64,000 nt of DNA from Bacillota bacterium (lineage in GTDB: Bacteria > Bacillota > Clostridia > DSM-8532), in assembly GCA_023415205.1 (NCBI GenBank), contig JAEZLR010000038.1, positions 1 to 64,000 on the forward strand. Reading direction: 5' to 3'. Both the position numbers and the translations under genes were made by a program. Under the pieces are notes generated by a model. That model was not told the DNA's origin and did no database searches. It saw only the letters and a list, made by a program, of their open reading frames with translations. Positions 17,027 through 25,332 of this stretch are shown piece by piece; position 1 is the first letter of the stretch, and each line of letters opens with the position of its first letter.

Positions 17027-17500
17027 TTATGCTCTAAGCATCGTATAGTTGTTTATACTAAATTTGCTTATCACCTGAGCTATAAGGAGCTCTCTCACGG
17101 AAATATATAGTGTGTCATTATGTTCTAGCAGCTTTGAAAGTAGGCAATAGAAGCCCTTTTCCTCCAGCTCAAGAGGGCCGATTTCATCAATAAAGATTGG
17201 TGAGAGGCCGGCATCAACAATATGGCAGATGGAGGCAAAAGCAAAATCAAAGCCTTCCCGGCAGAAACTGTAGTTATCATAGCGATATTGTTCATTCCAG
17301 AAGGCCGGAATAAAATCCTTCTTGAGTGAAAAAGGCCTGCCTTCCCCCGTAGAAAGCCTGACGATTTGCTGACCTGCATAACTGTCTCCGATATAAAGCT
17401 TTGGCAAGATAAAGCCATCTCCGGTTTTTATTTCACGGTATAGGGATAATAGCTTTGTGGTTTTTCCACTGTTTATGCCTCCGGTTACAATATATATCAT
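17027..17500 (-). CDS. THEP1-like nucleoside-triphosphatase
   Basis: This 157-residue P-loop protein has Walker A GGINSGKTT at residues 7-15 and Walker B PIFIDEIGPLELEEKGF, the exact layout of the THEP1/NTPase_1 group. These enzymes hydrolyse NTPs slowly; the cellular role is unclear, but related genes occur beside molybdenum hydroxylases. It is the last gene of the minus-strand operon, 15 bases after the nucleotidyltransferase. A function in handling the molybdenum cofactor or its nucleotide form is inference from context. It is somewhat shorter than typical THEP1 proteins (about 170-190 residues), but both motifs are intact. Confidence 0.75.
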   Translation of the reverse strand: MIYIVTGGINSGKTTKLLSLYREIKTGDGFILPKLYIGDSYAGQQIVRLSTGEGRPFSLKKDFIPAFWNEQYRYDNYSFCREGFDFAFASICHIVDAGLSPIFIDEIGPLELEEKGFYCLLSKLLEHNDTLYISVRELLIAQVISKFSINNYTMLRA

Positions 17501-17515
17501 AGCTTACCAAACCCC

Positions 17516-18091
17516 TCATGGGTCGCTAAAATAATTCTGTGCCAATAAATAGTCTTCCGGTGTATCAATATCCATGAGAATACCCGGACTTTCAACCTCT
17601 AGCGTTGTGAACCCTTGCTCAGCAATAAAATCTCTCAGTGTATTGATACCTGTTGCGGTGAGCAGCAGGCCCGCCATATTTTTGTTAATCAGCACGGGAT
17701 GCCCTTTCATGCCACCAAAGGTTGGAACAACAATGTTTGCGTTTGTTTTAAGAAGTTTCTCATAGACAGTCTGACTAACAAAGGGATAATCCCCGGGTAT
17801 TAAAAAAGTCTTATCTGCTCTCGAGTACTTAAAGCCTTTTAATACCGAGGTGAACATGCCCTCCTGATAGTTTTCATTAAAGATTAAGTCAGCCTTTGAG
17901 TACTTGTCCAGTATTGGTGTAAGTTTATTTATGTTATATCCGCCAATGACAATTATTCTCGAGCAGACATCATACATCCCTTCAATACATCGTTGGATAA
18001 CAGCTTTCCCTTTTATTTCAGCCGTAAGCTTGTATGTGCCCGCCCTTGATGAGTATCCGGCGGCTAGGATGATACCTTCTATAATCATCAT
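17516..18091 (-). CDS. MobA/MocA-like nucleotidyltransferase
   Basis: The 191-residue protein begins IIEGIILAAGYSSRAGTYKL, the LAAGxSxRxG...K nucleotide-binding loop of NTP transferases. FLIPGDYPFVSQTVYEKLL (the P-G-D-x-P metal site), GGMKGHPVLI and DIDTPEDYLLA follow. Such proteins add CMP or GMP to molybdopterin; MocA makes the cytosine dinucleotide form used by xanthine-dehydrogenase-family enzymes, which fits its place in this operon. ATG 18091 overlaps the TGA stop of the upstream membrane gene (TGATG), suggesting translational coupling; GTG 18094 is an alternative start. No Shine-Dalgarno is evident. Confidence 0.8.
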   Translation of the reverse strand: MMIIEGIILAAGYSSRAGTYKLTAEIKGKAVIQRCIEGMYDVCSRIIVIGGYNINKLTPILDKYSKADLIFNENYQEGMFTSVLKGFKYSRADKTFLIPGDYPFVSQTVYEKLLKTNANIVVPTFGGMKGHPVLINKNMAGLLLTATGINTLRDFIAEQGFTTLEVESPGILMDIDTPEDYLLAQNYFSDP

Positions 18092-18762
18092 CACAATAAC
18101 ACTTGAATGAGGATTGCGACGGCCAATAGGCTCAGGGAGAAAAGAGGCCTGAAGCAGATGCCTTTAATTCTATGAGATATTTCTTCCATGAACCGTTTAA
18201 TAGAGGTATGGTTATTGATATAGATTTCCTTTATCCTCTTTGCAACCACCACTATGCCAACGATTAGTAAGCTATTCACAATACCTTCAAAAAAGATAAA
18301 TTTGAATAGCATACCTATTGTGTTATACGGATAGGATGACATGATAGAGACGGGTATGGCGAGGATGACGATAGCGTAGGATATCCTCCACAACACGCTG
18401 ACTAGTCCTGTTCTTAGTAATGGGAGCCTGACAAACTGCTTCTTCCCGTTAAATAGCTTAAGTACGACAAAAAGGGATATACCCTCCAGAATGATTGACA
18501 GCGCAGGGCAAAGGACTAGGAGCGGATGGGGTGTCATAAAGAGATTAGTGAGTTTTATCACTGCGGCAACGACTGAAGTGATAAGTATTGCATTGATTTT
18601 GCCGGTCTGTTTATAAACCATGGCCATAAAAAAATAGGCCAAAGGAAACCAGAGAACCCAACCGATATTTAGTGTGGTGATATGTAACAAATGCCCGAGG
18701 GTTGCTTCCTCAAGCCCCCACAATGCCCCCCAAAACACGATGGCACTCATGTATTTTTTCAT
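18091..18762 (-). CDS. Uncharacterised integral membrane protein of the Mo-hydroxylase operon
   Basis: This 223-residue protein is mostly hydrophobic, with about five or six membrane segments and no recognised domain. It opens KYMSAIVFWGALWGLEEATLGH, with acidic residues just after the first helix, and has TNLFMTPHPLLVLCPALSIILEG in the middle. The size and look resemble S components of ECF-type vitamin/metal transporters, but there is no diagnostic motif and no neighbouring ECF ATPase. It sits between the 2Fe-2S subunit gene and the nucleotidyltransferase gene, overlapping the latter, so it probably serves the same pathway, for example substrate entry or cofactor supply. Function unknown. 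Confidence 0.65.
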   Translation of the reverse strand: MKKYMSAIVFWGALWGLEEATLGHLLHITTLNIGWVLWFPLAYFFMAMVYKQTGKINAILITSVVAAVIKLTNLFMTPHPLLVLCPALSIILEGISLFVVLKLFNGKKQFVRLPLLRTGLVSVLWRISYAIVILAIPVSIMSSYPYNTIGMLFKFIFFEGIVNSLLIVGIVVVAKRIKEIYINNHTSIKRFMEEISHRIKGICFRPLFSLSLLAVAILIQVLL

Positions 18763-18856
18763 TTTACCAGAACCCCTTTTATGGCAGGATTTATATCATC
18801 CTATGAAAATGTAAATAGAATTATCCCTTGATACCTTTAGGAAGGGGGATATCCCT

Positions 18857-19354
18857 TCAAACTGTTTGAGCAGGACTACCAGCCTTTTGATGTGAAGACA
18901 AAACCGAGGTCATGGCGTTTCTGATCTCTTCATAGCTGGTACATCGGCATATGTTAGATTGGAGCCATTCTTCCATGACATATTCTTCTGCGTCAGGATG
19001 AATGTTTGCAAGTGCATGGCATACCATTAAGAAGCCGGAGGTGCAGTAGCCGCATTGAAAACCCCAGTTTTCTACGAAGGCTTTCTGAATGGGTGCATTC
19101 TTAAGGCCTTCCACTGTTGTAATTTTGTGGCCGATTGCTTCAACGGCCAGCATGAGACAGGATTTAATGGGCCAGCCGTCTACAAGAATGGTGCAAGCGC
19201 CGCAGTCGCCGTTTTCACAGCTAGGCTTTGCGCCTGTTAAGCCCAATTGCTCCCTGAGAATGTATAATAGAATATCGGAAGGATCAACCACCACCTCCTT
19301 CCTTTCTCCATTTATATCAAGCTCAATGAAGCTTTTTCCCTCAAGCTTAAGCAT
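18857..19354 (-). CDS. Molybdenum hydroxylase 2Fe-2S subunit (CoxS/XdhC type)
   Basis: The 165-residue protein carries both clusters of the small subunit. The N-terminal plant-ferredoxin-like domain has Cys46, Cys51, Cys54 and Cys66 (CENGDCGACTILVDG). The C-terminal helical domain has Cys101, Cys104, Cys136 and Cys138 (CGYCTSGF and NICRCTSYEEI). All ligands are present. It passes electrons from the Mo site to FAD in the medium subunit. The gene follows the FAD-subunit gene by only 3 bases and precedes the membrane-protein gene. A GAAGGG/CCCTTC stem (18841-18858) straddles its stop codon. Confidence 0.92.
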   Translation of the reverse strand: MLKLEGKSFIELDINGERKEVVVDPSDILLYILREQLGLTGAKPSCENGDCGACTILVDGWPIKSCLMLAVEAIGHKITTVEGLKNAPIQKAFVENWGFQCGYCTSGFLMVCHALANIHPDAEEYVMEEWLQSNICRCTSYEEIRNAMTSVLSSHQKAGSPAQTV

Positions 19355-19357
19355 TCC

Positions 19358-20188
19358 CTAAACCTCCAGCCTTTCAAGAGTATCAGATAAAGTTGTTTTC
19401 AGAATGAATTTTCTGAAGCTGTCCGAACCGGAAACATCATTTAATAAAGGTGCGGGCAGAGAATCAAGGGCATGAGTCACCCTTACCTCCCTAGGGGTAC
19501 TTTTGTCATTGATATATTCCTCTAGCCGAGCTGAGCGGAAGGGGAAAGGACATACGCCGCTCATGGCCAATCTGATTTGGTCATCTTTTTTGAGTGCCGC
19601 GATGGTCAGCAAGGGGTAATCTATTTTTTCGTTTCTCGTCTTTTTCACGTGAACATACGGCAAAGAAGTATACTCCTTATCAATCATAAACTGGACAATA
19701 AAATCACCTTTGGGAAGCTGCAGCCTTTCATTAAAAACATCATGTAGGGGAACCTGTTTGAGACTATCGCCAGAGGTCACTAAAGCGCTACAGTCGGATA
19801 AAAGCAGCGGCAGCACGGATTCCCTATAGAGGATTGTTCCTCCGATGTTGCCGCCAAGGGTTATTTTGCACTGCATGGTGTGGTCAGCTATCCTGCCTGC
19901 TGATTTTCCAAGCAAAGGGAATAATTCTGACTCTGAGATACGGGACAGCGTAACTGAAGAGCCTATTACCAGCGTATCTCCACAGAACTCAAGAACATTG
20001 CATTCAGGGATGGCTTTTAGGTCAACGACTGCTTTGGTGTGTAGGTTATGGACTCTCGCCATACTAATAATTTCAGAACCGCCACCATAGTAAAGGGGTT
20101 CTTTCCCCAGTGATTCCAGTTCTCTATAAATCTGAACGGCCTCTAAAAGGGTATCCGGCCTATAATAATCGAATGAGAAGGGAATCAT
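19358..20188 (-). CDS. Molybdenum hydroxylase FAD-binding subunit (CoxM/XdhB type)
   Basis: The 276-residue protein has the FAD_binding_5 signature: FDYYRPDTLLEAVQIYRELE, then the ADP-binding loop YYGGGSEIISMAR, then the second flavin loop CKITLGGNIGG. A CO-dehydrogenase-flavoprotein C-terminal domain follows (RNEKIDYPLLTIAALKK). It receives electrons from the 2Fe-2S subunit and passes them to NAD+ or another acceptor. It overlaps the large-subunit gene upstream by 4 bases, so the three subunits are translated as a coupled set. The acceptor cannot be told from sequence. Confidence 0.9.
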   Translation of the reverse strand: MIPFSFDYYRPDTLLEAVQIYRELESLGKEPLYYGGGSEIISMARVHNLHTKAVVDLKAIPECNVLEFCGDTLVIGSSVTLSRISESELFPLLGKSAGRIADHTMQCKITLGGNIGGTILYRESVLPLLLSDCSALVTSGDSLKQVPLHDVFNERLQLPKGDFIVQFMIDKEYTSLPYVHVKKTRNEKIDYPLLTIAALKKDDQIRLAMSGVCPFPFRSARLEEYINDKSTPREVRVTHALDSLPAPLLNDVSGSDSFRKFILKTTLSDTLERLEV

Positions 20189-22521
20189 ACAACACCCCCG
20201 GTTTTTGTCTTCCAGATATATTCCGGCGTAATTGGGGTCTGATTAAGATCCACTTGAGCGGCAGAGGATAATGCATTTGCCAAAGCCGCCGGAATCCCTA
20301 TAATCCCATGCTCGGCGATACCCCTTGCGCCATAGGGTGCATCAATCTGAGGCGTTTCGATAAACTCAACTAGGTATTCTGGTTCTTCGCCGAGGTGCAT
20401 AACCTTGTAAGTACGCAAGCTTGTAGTCAGCACCCTGCCTTCAGTATCATATGAAAAGGCTTCACGGCTGCCTAGACCGAGCCCCATACACATTCCGCCG
20501 GTGATAAGCCCTCTGGCCGTTTTTGGATTGATGACTTTACCAGCATCAAGGACTGTTGCGGCTTTAAGTATCCTATAGGTAAACTCCTTGGTGTCATACT
20601 CCACCTCTACAGCCTGGGCACCCACTGTCCATCCCGGCCCAGGCTTACCCTTTCCGCTTTCACGATCGAGGTTGGTAATGTGGCTCATGATAAAGTCCCC
20701 TCGACCTAATAGGGGGCCTTTGATGGCGTTGCCATTGGGATATTTATAGCCATGTACCAGATCCTTAAATGAAAGAAAAAAGTCCGGATCCTGCTGTAAG
20801 TATACCTTCTCATTGGCAACCACCAAATCCTCAGGGGGACATCTCATGGCGATAGCGGCCAGACTCTTGAGTTGATGAATTAAATCATCAGCCGCTTTTA
20901 GGACAGCTTTTCCAGCCATATAGGTCGTCATACTGGCTACTGTCTTCCAATGCTCGGGACTAACCTGAGTGTCCACCTCCAGCTTAATATGAATTCTACT
21001 CATGTCCATTTTCATTTTTTCTGCAAGGATCTGCGCCAATGTGGTTTTCATTCCCGGGCCAATCTCAACAACCCCGCTGTTTAAATTAACACTTCCATCA
21101 GTATTAAAGGATAAAAAGACACCAGAAACGGCGTCGGTTGGAGAGTCAGAGGTTTTCCAAAGACAGCTGATTCCTTTTGCCCTGATTTTGTTTTTTCCGA
21201 AGTCTACCCTCATACCTTCATCCCATTTTATCAAATCTTTAAGCTTTACAAGGCATGCTGTAAGGTTCCCCAGGTTGCTAGGGGTCGTCTTAACCTGGGT
21301 CGGGGTTGTTTTACCAGGAGTTAGGGCATTTTTTATTCTTAATTCCAAGGGGTCCATTCCAAGGGTGAAAGCAAGCTTATCCAGCGTCCTTTCTATGCAG
21401 AAGGTAAAGGATTCATGCCCAAAACCACGAAATGAGGTGGAATAAGGGTGGTTGGTGTAGACACACAACGAATCACACCAAACGTTTTCAATATGGTAAG
21501 GGCCGGTACAGCTAATAGCAATGGATTTTGCCAATCGGGGGCCGATATCGGCATAGGCCCCGGTATCCACAAGGTATACCATCTCAGCGGCTTTTAGAAA
21601 CCCATCCTTTGAAGCGCCTAATTTTATTTTGGCCTCCAGACCCAATCGGCAGGGAGAGGTTACCATATCTTCTTCTCTGGCATTGGCTATTTTAACCGGC
21701 TTACCACCCACTGTTTTTGATGCCATATAGGCCAGAAGCTCAAGCTGCACAGGAGATTTACCCCCAAAGCCTCCACCTACAAGGGATGTTTTTATCGTAA
21801 CTTTGCCTAAGTCCACTCCGAAATATTGGCTGATCATATCTCTCACCGAGAATGGCGATTGTGTGGAGGTGCTGATGACAACCTGGCCATCTGCATGTAT
21901 TTCTGCTCGGGCATTTCTTGTTTCCATGGCGATATGATCGGACTTGGGCATCGTAAACTCTGCTTCTATAACAACGTCACTTTCGGCCCAGCCTTTGACC
22001 ATGTCGCCTTTACGAATCTTAATTCTTTCTGCAATATTGGTGTGGGGTTCGGGGGATACATCCTCTACGGCAAGTTTATATCGCCCTAGGTTTTCATGGA
22101 TAACTATAGCATCGCCTTTGATAGCATCACCGGGTGAATTTACAACGGGCAATGGTTCATATTCCACCCTCACTAAATGAACTGCAGCCATGGCTTGACG
22201 CTCACTGGTCGCCACGACCATAGCAACAGGCTCTCCAAAGTACCGAACCTTATCTATTGCAAGTGGGGGGTGGTCTTCAATAACGACACCACAAAGGATG
22301 GGGAAGCTGCTCCCTATGATCACGGCATGGACACCGGGAGCATGAACAGCTTCAGAAGTATCTATTGATTTGATAATCGCATGGGCATAGGGGCTTGTGA
22401 CAAGCTTCCCATGTAAAATCCCCGATACAATAGAGTCATCTGTGTATTTAGCATCGCCGGTTACTTTATCCCATGCTTCTGTTCTCTGAACGCTCCTGCC
22501 GATGGATAATGCTGGTTCCAA
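20185..22521 (-). CDS. Molybdenum hydroxylase molybdopterin-binding subunit (XdhA/CoxL type)
   Basis: This 778-residue catalytic subunit of a xanthine-dehydrogenase-family enzyme has the N-terminal Ald_Xan_dh_C-like domain (GDAKYTDDSIVSGILHGKLVTS), the pterin loop LVGGGFGGKSP, and SFRGFGHESF. GARGIAEHG near residue 740 supplies the catalytic Glu. There is no CoxL-type VAYRCSFR loop, so it is not an aerobic CO dehydrogenase. The substrate is an N-heterocycle or aldehyde; purine or nicotinate-type compounds are plausible but not readable. First gene of the six-gene minus-strand operon, facing deoC across 263 bases. Size and motifs are complete. Confidence 0.9.
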   Translation of the reverse strand: MEPALSIGRSVQRTEAWDKVTGDAKYTDDSIVSGILHGKLVTSPYAHAIIKSIDTSEAVHAPGVHAVIIGSSFPILCGVVIEDHPPLAIDKVRYFGEPVAMVVATSERQAMAAVHLVRVEYEPLPVVNSPGDAIKGDAIVIHENLGRYKLAVEDVSPEPHTNIAERIKIRKGDMVKGWAESDVVIEAEFTMPKSDHIAMETRNARAEIHADGQVVISTSTQSPFSVRDMISQYFGVDLGKVTIKTSLVGGGFGGKSPVQLELLAYMASKTVGGKPVKIANAREEDMVTSPCRLGLEAKIKLGASKDGFLKAAEMVYLVDTGAYADIGPRLAKSIAISCTGPYHIENVWCDSLCVYTNHPYSTSFRGFGHESFTFCIERTLDKLAFTLGMDPLELRIKNALTPGKTTPTQVKTTPSNLGNLTACLVKLKDLIKWDEGMRVDFGKNKIRAKGISCLWKTSDSPTDAVSGVFLSFNTDGSVNLNSGVVEIGPGMKTTLAQILAEKMKMDMSRIHIKLEVDTQVSPEHWKTVASMTTYMAGKAVLKAADDLIHQLKSLAAIAMRCPPEDLVVANEKVYLQQDPDFFLSFKDLVHGYKYPNGNAIKGPLLGRGDFIMSHITNLDRESGKGKPGPGWTVGAQAVEVEYDTKEFTYRILKAATVLDAGKVINPKTARGLITGGMCMGLGLGSREAFSYDTEGRVLTTSLRTYKVMHLGEEPEYLVEFIETPQIDAPYGARGIAEHGIIGIPAALANALSSAAQVDLNQTPITPEYIWKTKTGGVV

Positions 22522-22665
22522 TGGGATTCCTCCTAAATATAAACGAGTTATATAAAAGCATAGACTCCCTTTGCATGGTATCCTTAATTACGAGAATTTA
22601 TACTCTTCGCTACCTAGATATAAGTCCTTTTAACCTATCCCATAATTGCTTTATTGATAGCTCTA

Positions 22666-22694
22666 TTGACAAGTATTACGTTCTCTTATAAAAT
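22666..22694 (+). promoter_or_regulatory. Sigma-A promoter of deoC
   Basis: TTGACA (22666-22671), 17-base spacer, TAAAAT (22689-22694). It lies in the divergent region between the Mo-hydroxylase operon and deoC; a 9-bp repeat array begins at its -10 box. Confidence 0.8.
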
Positions 22695-22747
22695 ACAAAT
22701 AGTACAAAAAATATAAATAATACAAAACAAATGAATGATACAAAATC
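22694..22747 (+). repeat. Six-unit 9-bp tandem repeat at the deoC promoter, candidate operator
   Basis: Units in order are TACAAATAG, TACAAAAAA, TATAAATAA, TACAAAACA, AATGAATGA and TACAAAATC. TACAAA is exact at 22694, 22703, 22721 and 22739, all multiples of 9 apart; units three and five are degenerate. The array covers the -10 box and likely start site, ending 37 bases before ATG 22785. Confidence 0.6.
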
Positions 22748-22784
22748 CAGGTAGGTATAAAATGATATAGAAAGGAATAAAACT

Positions 22785-23495
22785 ATGAAACCATTAAGAA
22801 AAGCAAGGGAATTAGCAAGGAATGAATTGGCAAAGTATATTGACTATTCTGTGTTGAAGCCAGAATTTACCGAGCAGGAAATCATTGAGTTAACGCAGGA
22901 TGGAGTAAAAAAGGGGTGCGCCACCCTATGCATCAACCCAGGATACATAGAACTTTGCGAACCCTATGTAAAAGGAAGCGAAACCATGTTATGTCCGGTT
23001 TGCGATTTTCCCTTCGGAACAAGCTCCACCGAGTCCAAGGTTAAACAGATTGAAATTGCTGCAAAATACGATTCGGTTAAGGAAATTGACATAGTAGCGA
23101 ATTTTGGTTGGATTCGCGGAGGAATGTACGATAAAGTTACTGAGGATATCAGGCAATGCGTTAGGGCCGCTCATAAGTATGGTAAAGAGATCAAAGTCAT
23201 TTTGGAAACGGATGCGCTCAATGTGGAGCAGGTAAAAAGGGCGTGTCAGTGCTGTATGGAAGCCGGCGCTGATTTTGTAAAAACCAGCACGGGCTTTCTA
23301 ACCGGATTTGAATCCCATGGAGCAACTCCGGAGATCATTGAAGTTATCAAGAGCGTTGTAGGCGACACGTGCAAGATTAAAGGAAGCGGCGGTATCAGAA
23401 CGAGAGAGCATTTTCTCCAGCTCATTGATAGGGGGATTAATCGTATGGGTGTTGGTTATAAGTCAGTTAGTGAGGTCCTAGGAATTAGCGATTGA
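22785..23495 (+). CDS. deoC: Deoxyribose-phosphate aldolase
   Basis: This 236-residue TIM-barrel class I aldolase carries all catalytic residues: Asp102 (EIDIVANFG), Schiff-base Lys166 (DFVKTSTGF) and Lys199 (CKIKGSGGIRT). It splits 2-deoxyribose-5-phosphate into glyceraldehyde-3-phosphate and acetaldehyde in deoxynucleoside breakdown. An N-terminal extension of about 15 residues (MKPLRKARELARNEL) precedes the family core at YIDYSVLKP. GAAAGG upstream of ATG 22785 is the ribosome site. It is followed by a GntR/UTRA regulator and faces a molybdenum hydroxylase, suggesting nucleoside or purine breakdown, although no nucleoside phosphorylase is nearby. Confidence 0.95.
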   Translation: MKPLRKARELARNELAKYIDYSVLKPEFTEQEIIELTQDGVKKGCATLCINPGYIELCEPYVKGSETMLCPVCDFPFGTSSTESKVKQIEIAAKYDSVKEIDIVANFGWIRGGMYDKVTEDIRQCVRAAHKYGKEIKVILETDALNVEQVKRACQCCMEAGADFVKTSTGFLTGFESHGATPEIIEVIKSVVGDTCKIKGSGGIRTREHFLQLIDRGINRMGVGYKSVSEVLGISD

Positions 23496-23573
23496 TTCTA
23501 AACCTTTGGCTTTCATGGTATGATATATTTAAGGATGACTTAGCACCTAGAGCAAGGTTGAGGTAAAAGGACA

Positions 23574-24353
23574 ATGAGTGATTTTTTGACAGGCGAATTA
23601 AAGTACTCAAGTTCACTAACCCTACAAGACCAGATATATCAGATATTAAGGAATAATATTCTTTCTAAACAGCTTGAGAAGGGACATAAACTGCCCACTG
23701 AAGAAGAACTCTGTAAAGCCTATAATGTAAGCCGTTCTACGGTGAGAGCCGCCTTCCATGAACTTGAGAAAGAGGGCCTGATTGGCCGGGTCAGAGGCAA
23801 GGGGACATTTGTTACCGATGGTAAACTAAAAAGAAAGATGGATAGCGTTTATAGCTTTACCCATCAAATGAATGCCAGCGGTAAAAAACCATCTTCTAAA
23901 GTGTTGGAATTTAAACAGATTGAGGCCGACGAAAGACTGTCAGGAATATTTCAAAAATCCATGGGTGAGAGGCTGTTTTTGATAGAACGTATCAGATATG
24001 CTGATGATGTTCCATTATTGGTTGAAAAAACTTATATACCTGTCAACCTATGTCCGGAATTATTACCTGAGGAGCTTAAGAATCAGTCTTTATACGATTT
24101 ATTGATTAATAAAGGTCATACCATTCCCTATATTGCAGAAGAATTGTATGAGAGCGTAATTATGCCACCGGAAATCTGTGAATCGCTGGAATGCTCAGAA
24201 GGGAGCGCCGGGTTTTATATTGAAAGAATTGCAAAAACTAAGGATGAAAGGGTCTATGAATATACCAACTCATTTATGCGCGGAGATAGTTCCAAACTAT
24301 CTGTAACGCTCAAAAGCAATGACTATTTTGATAAGGTAGAGGATAAAGGATAA
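23574..24353 (+). CDS. GntR family regulator with UTRA ligand-binding domain
   Basis: This 259-residue regulator has a winged helix at residues about 15-85 (KLPTEEELCKAYNVSRSTVRAAFHELEKEGLIGRVRGKGTFV, the HutC/FarR-type GntR motif) and a UTRA effector domain at about 100-245, including LIERIRYADDVPLLVEKTYIP. These repressors usually respond to a sugar phosphate or amino sugar and bind operators near their own cluster. The 9-bp repeats at the deoC promoter are the closest candidate target. The gene follows deoC by 78 bases; TGGTATGAT at about 23516 resembles an extended -10, so it may have its own promoter. Confidence 0.9.
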   Translation: MSDFLTGELKYSSSLTLQDQIYQILRNNILSKQLEKGHKLPTEEELCKAYNVSRSTVRAAFHELEKEGLIGRVRGKGTFVTDGKLKRKMDSVYSFTHQMNASGKKPSSKVLEFKQIEADERLSGIFQKSMGERLFLIERIRYADDVPLLVEKTYIPVNLCPELLPEELKNQSLYDLLINKGHTIPYIAEELYESVIMPPEICESLECSEGSAGFYIERIAKTKDERVYEYTNSFMRGDSSKLSVTLKSNDYFDKVEDKG

Positions 24354-24394
24354 TTTATACTTTCACTTATATTTGGATATTGGAAGTTGTAGAG

Positions 24395-24438
24395 AATAAA
24401 GTCTTCAAGAGGGCATAAACCCACTTGGAGGCTTTATT
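24395..24438 (+). terminator. Long stem-loop after the GntR gene
   Basis: A 15-pair stem including two T-G pairs (AATAAAGTCTTCAAG with CTTGGAGGCTTTATT), 14-base loop; the downstream T-tract is weak (GTTTGC). Confidence 0.7.
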
Positions 24439-24534
24439 GTTTGCATTTGGATTTTGCCTTTACGATAAAATATGTTATTATTTTTTTTTGTGAGATGCCA
24501 ATGATAAATGTCGTATTAAGAAAGGATTCGTTTT

Positions 24535-25302
24535 ATGATTACCCATTCAGGCCCCAAAGCATTAACCGAGTATGTATTGCATCAAAGTAAGCATAAGGCC
24601 AATAAACGCTCTATCATCTTACTTGTGCAAGGCTTTCTTGCAGGATTGTACATTTCCATCGGTGCAATAGGAAGTCTTAAGCTCTCAGCAAGTATTACAG
24701 CCCCAGGTATGGGCAATTTCTTAGGCGCACTGGTTTTTCCCTTGGGAATCATCGCGATCATTTTGATGCAGGCGGAGCTATTTACCAGTGACTGTATGGT
24801 TATGACTGCTGTTTATGCGGGCCGTACGAAGATCAGTAAAATTATCAGAATTTTATGTATCATTATTGTTTCTAACCTTCTTGGAGCAATTTTTGCAGCG
24901 TTTTTAACGGAAGCCTCAGGCATTTTTGACGGGGCCGTAACCCAGTTCGTCATAGATAAGGCTCTACACAAAGTACATATGCCCATAGGCCAATTGCTTT
25001 CTAGTGCCATTCTATGTAATATTATTGTATGTACCGGTGTATGCCTTGCCTATAGCTGTAAAGAGGAGATCTCAAAGATTATTGTCCTATGGCTTGCAAT
25101 TGCTGTGTTTGTCTTAAGTGGAACAGAGCATGTTGTCGCCAATATGTATTATTTGTTTGCAGCACTTTTCTATGGTGCAGAACTTACAGTCAAGGACATT
25201 TTCTATAATTTAGCTGTCTCGGGTATGGGTAATTACATTGGTGGCGGTCTCGTTGTGTCGGGCATCAATTACCTATTGGCTTATAGGGATATAGAAAAAT
25301 AA
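24535..25302 (+). CDS. Formate/nitrite transporter (FNT) family channel
   Basis: This 255-residue protein has six membrane helices and all FNT landmarks: MQAELFTSDCMVM (the A-E-L-F-T-x-N-type loop, here with Ser-Asp), LCNIIVCTGVCLAYS, the central-pore His in GTEHVVANMYYLF, and the closing GNYIGGGLVVSG. It moves small monovalent anions such as formate, nitrite or hydrosulfide across the membrane. An AAAGGA ribosome site precedes ATG 24535. Pyruvate formate-lyase is encoded in the same window at 52-54 kb, so formate is a sensible candidate, but the genes are 28 kb apart and the substrate is not fixed by sequence. Confidence 0.9.
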   Translation: MITHSGPKALTEYVLHQSKHKANKRSIILLVQGFLAGLYISIGAIGSLKLSASITAPGMGNFLGALVFPLGIIAIILMQAELFTSDCMVMTAVYAGRTKISKIIRILCIIIVSNLLGAIFAAFLTEASGIFDGAVTQFVIDKALHKVHMPIGQLLSSAILCNIIVCTGVCLAYSCKEEISKIIVLWLAIAVFVLSGTEHVVANMYYLFAALFYGAELTVKDIFYNLAVSGMGNYIGGGLVVSGINYLLAYRDIEK

Positions 25303-25332
25303 ATAAACAGAAGAAAAAGCAGGAGGCAAGGG

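Noticed and set aside
20185..22521. Aerobic carbon monoxide dehydrogenase large subunit
   Set aside because: The CoxL active-site loop with Cys (VAYRCSFR) is missing; the corresponding part reads SFRGFG as in xanthine-dehydrogenase-family proteins.
22694..22747. CRISPR array
   Set aside because: Units are 9 bp with no unique spacers; it is a short tandem repeat at a promoter.
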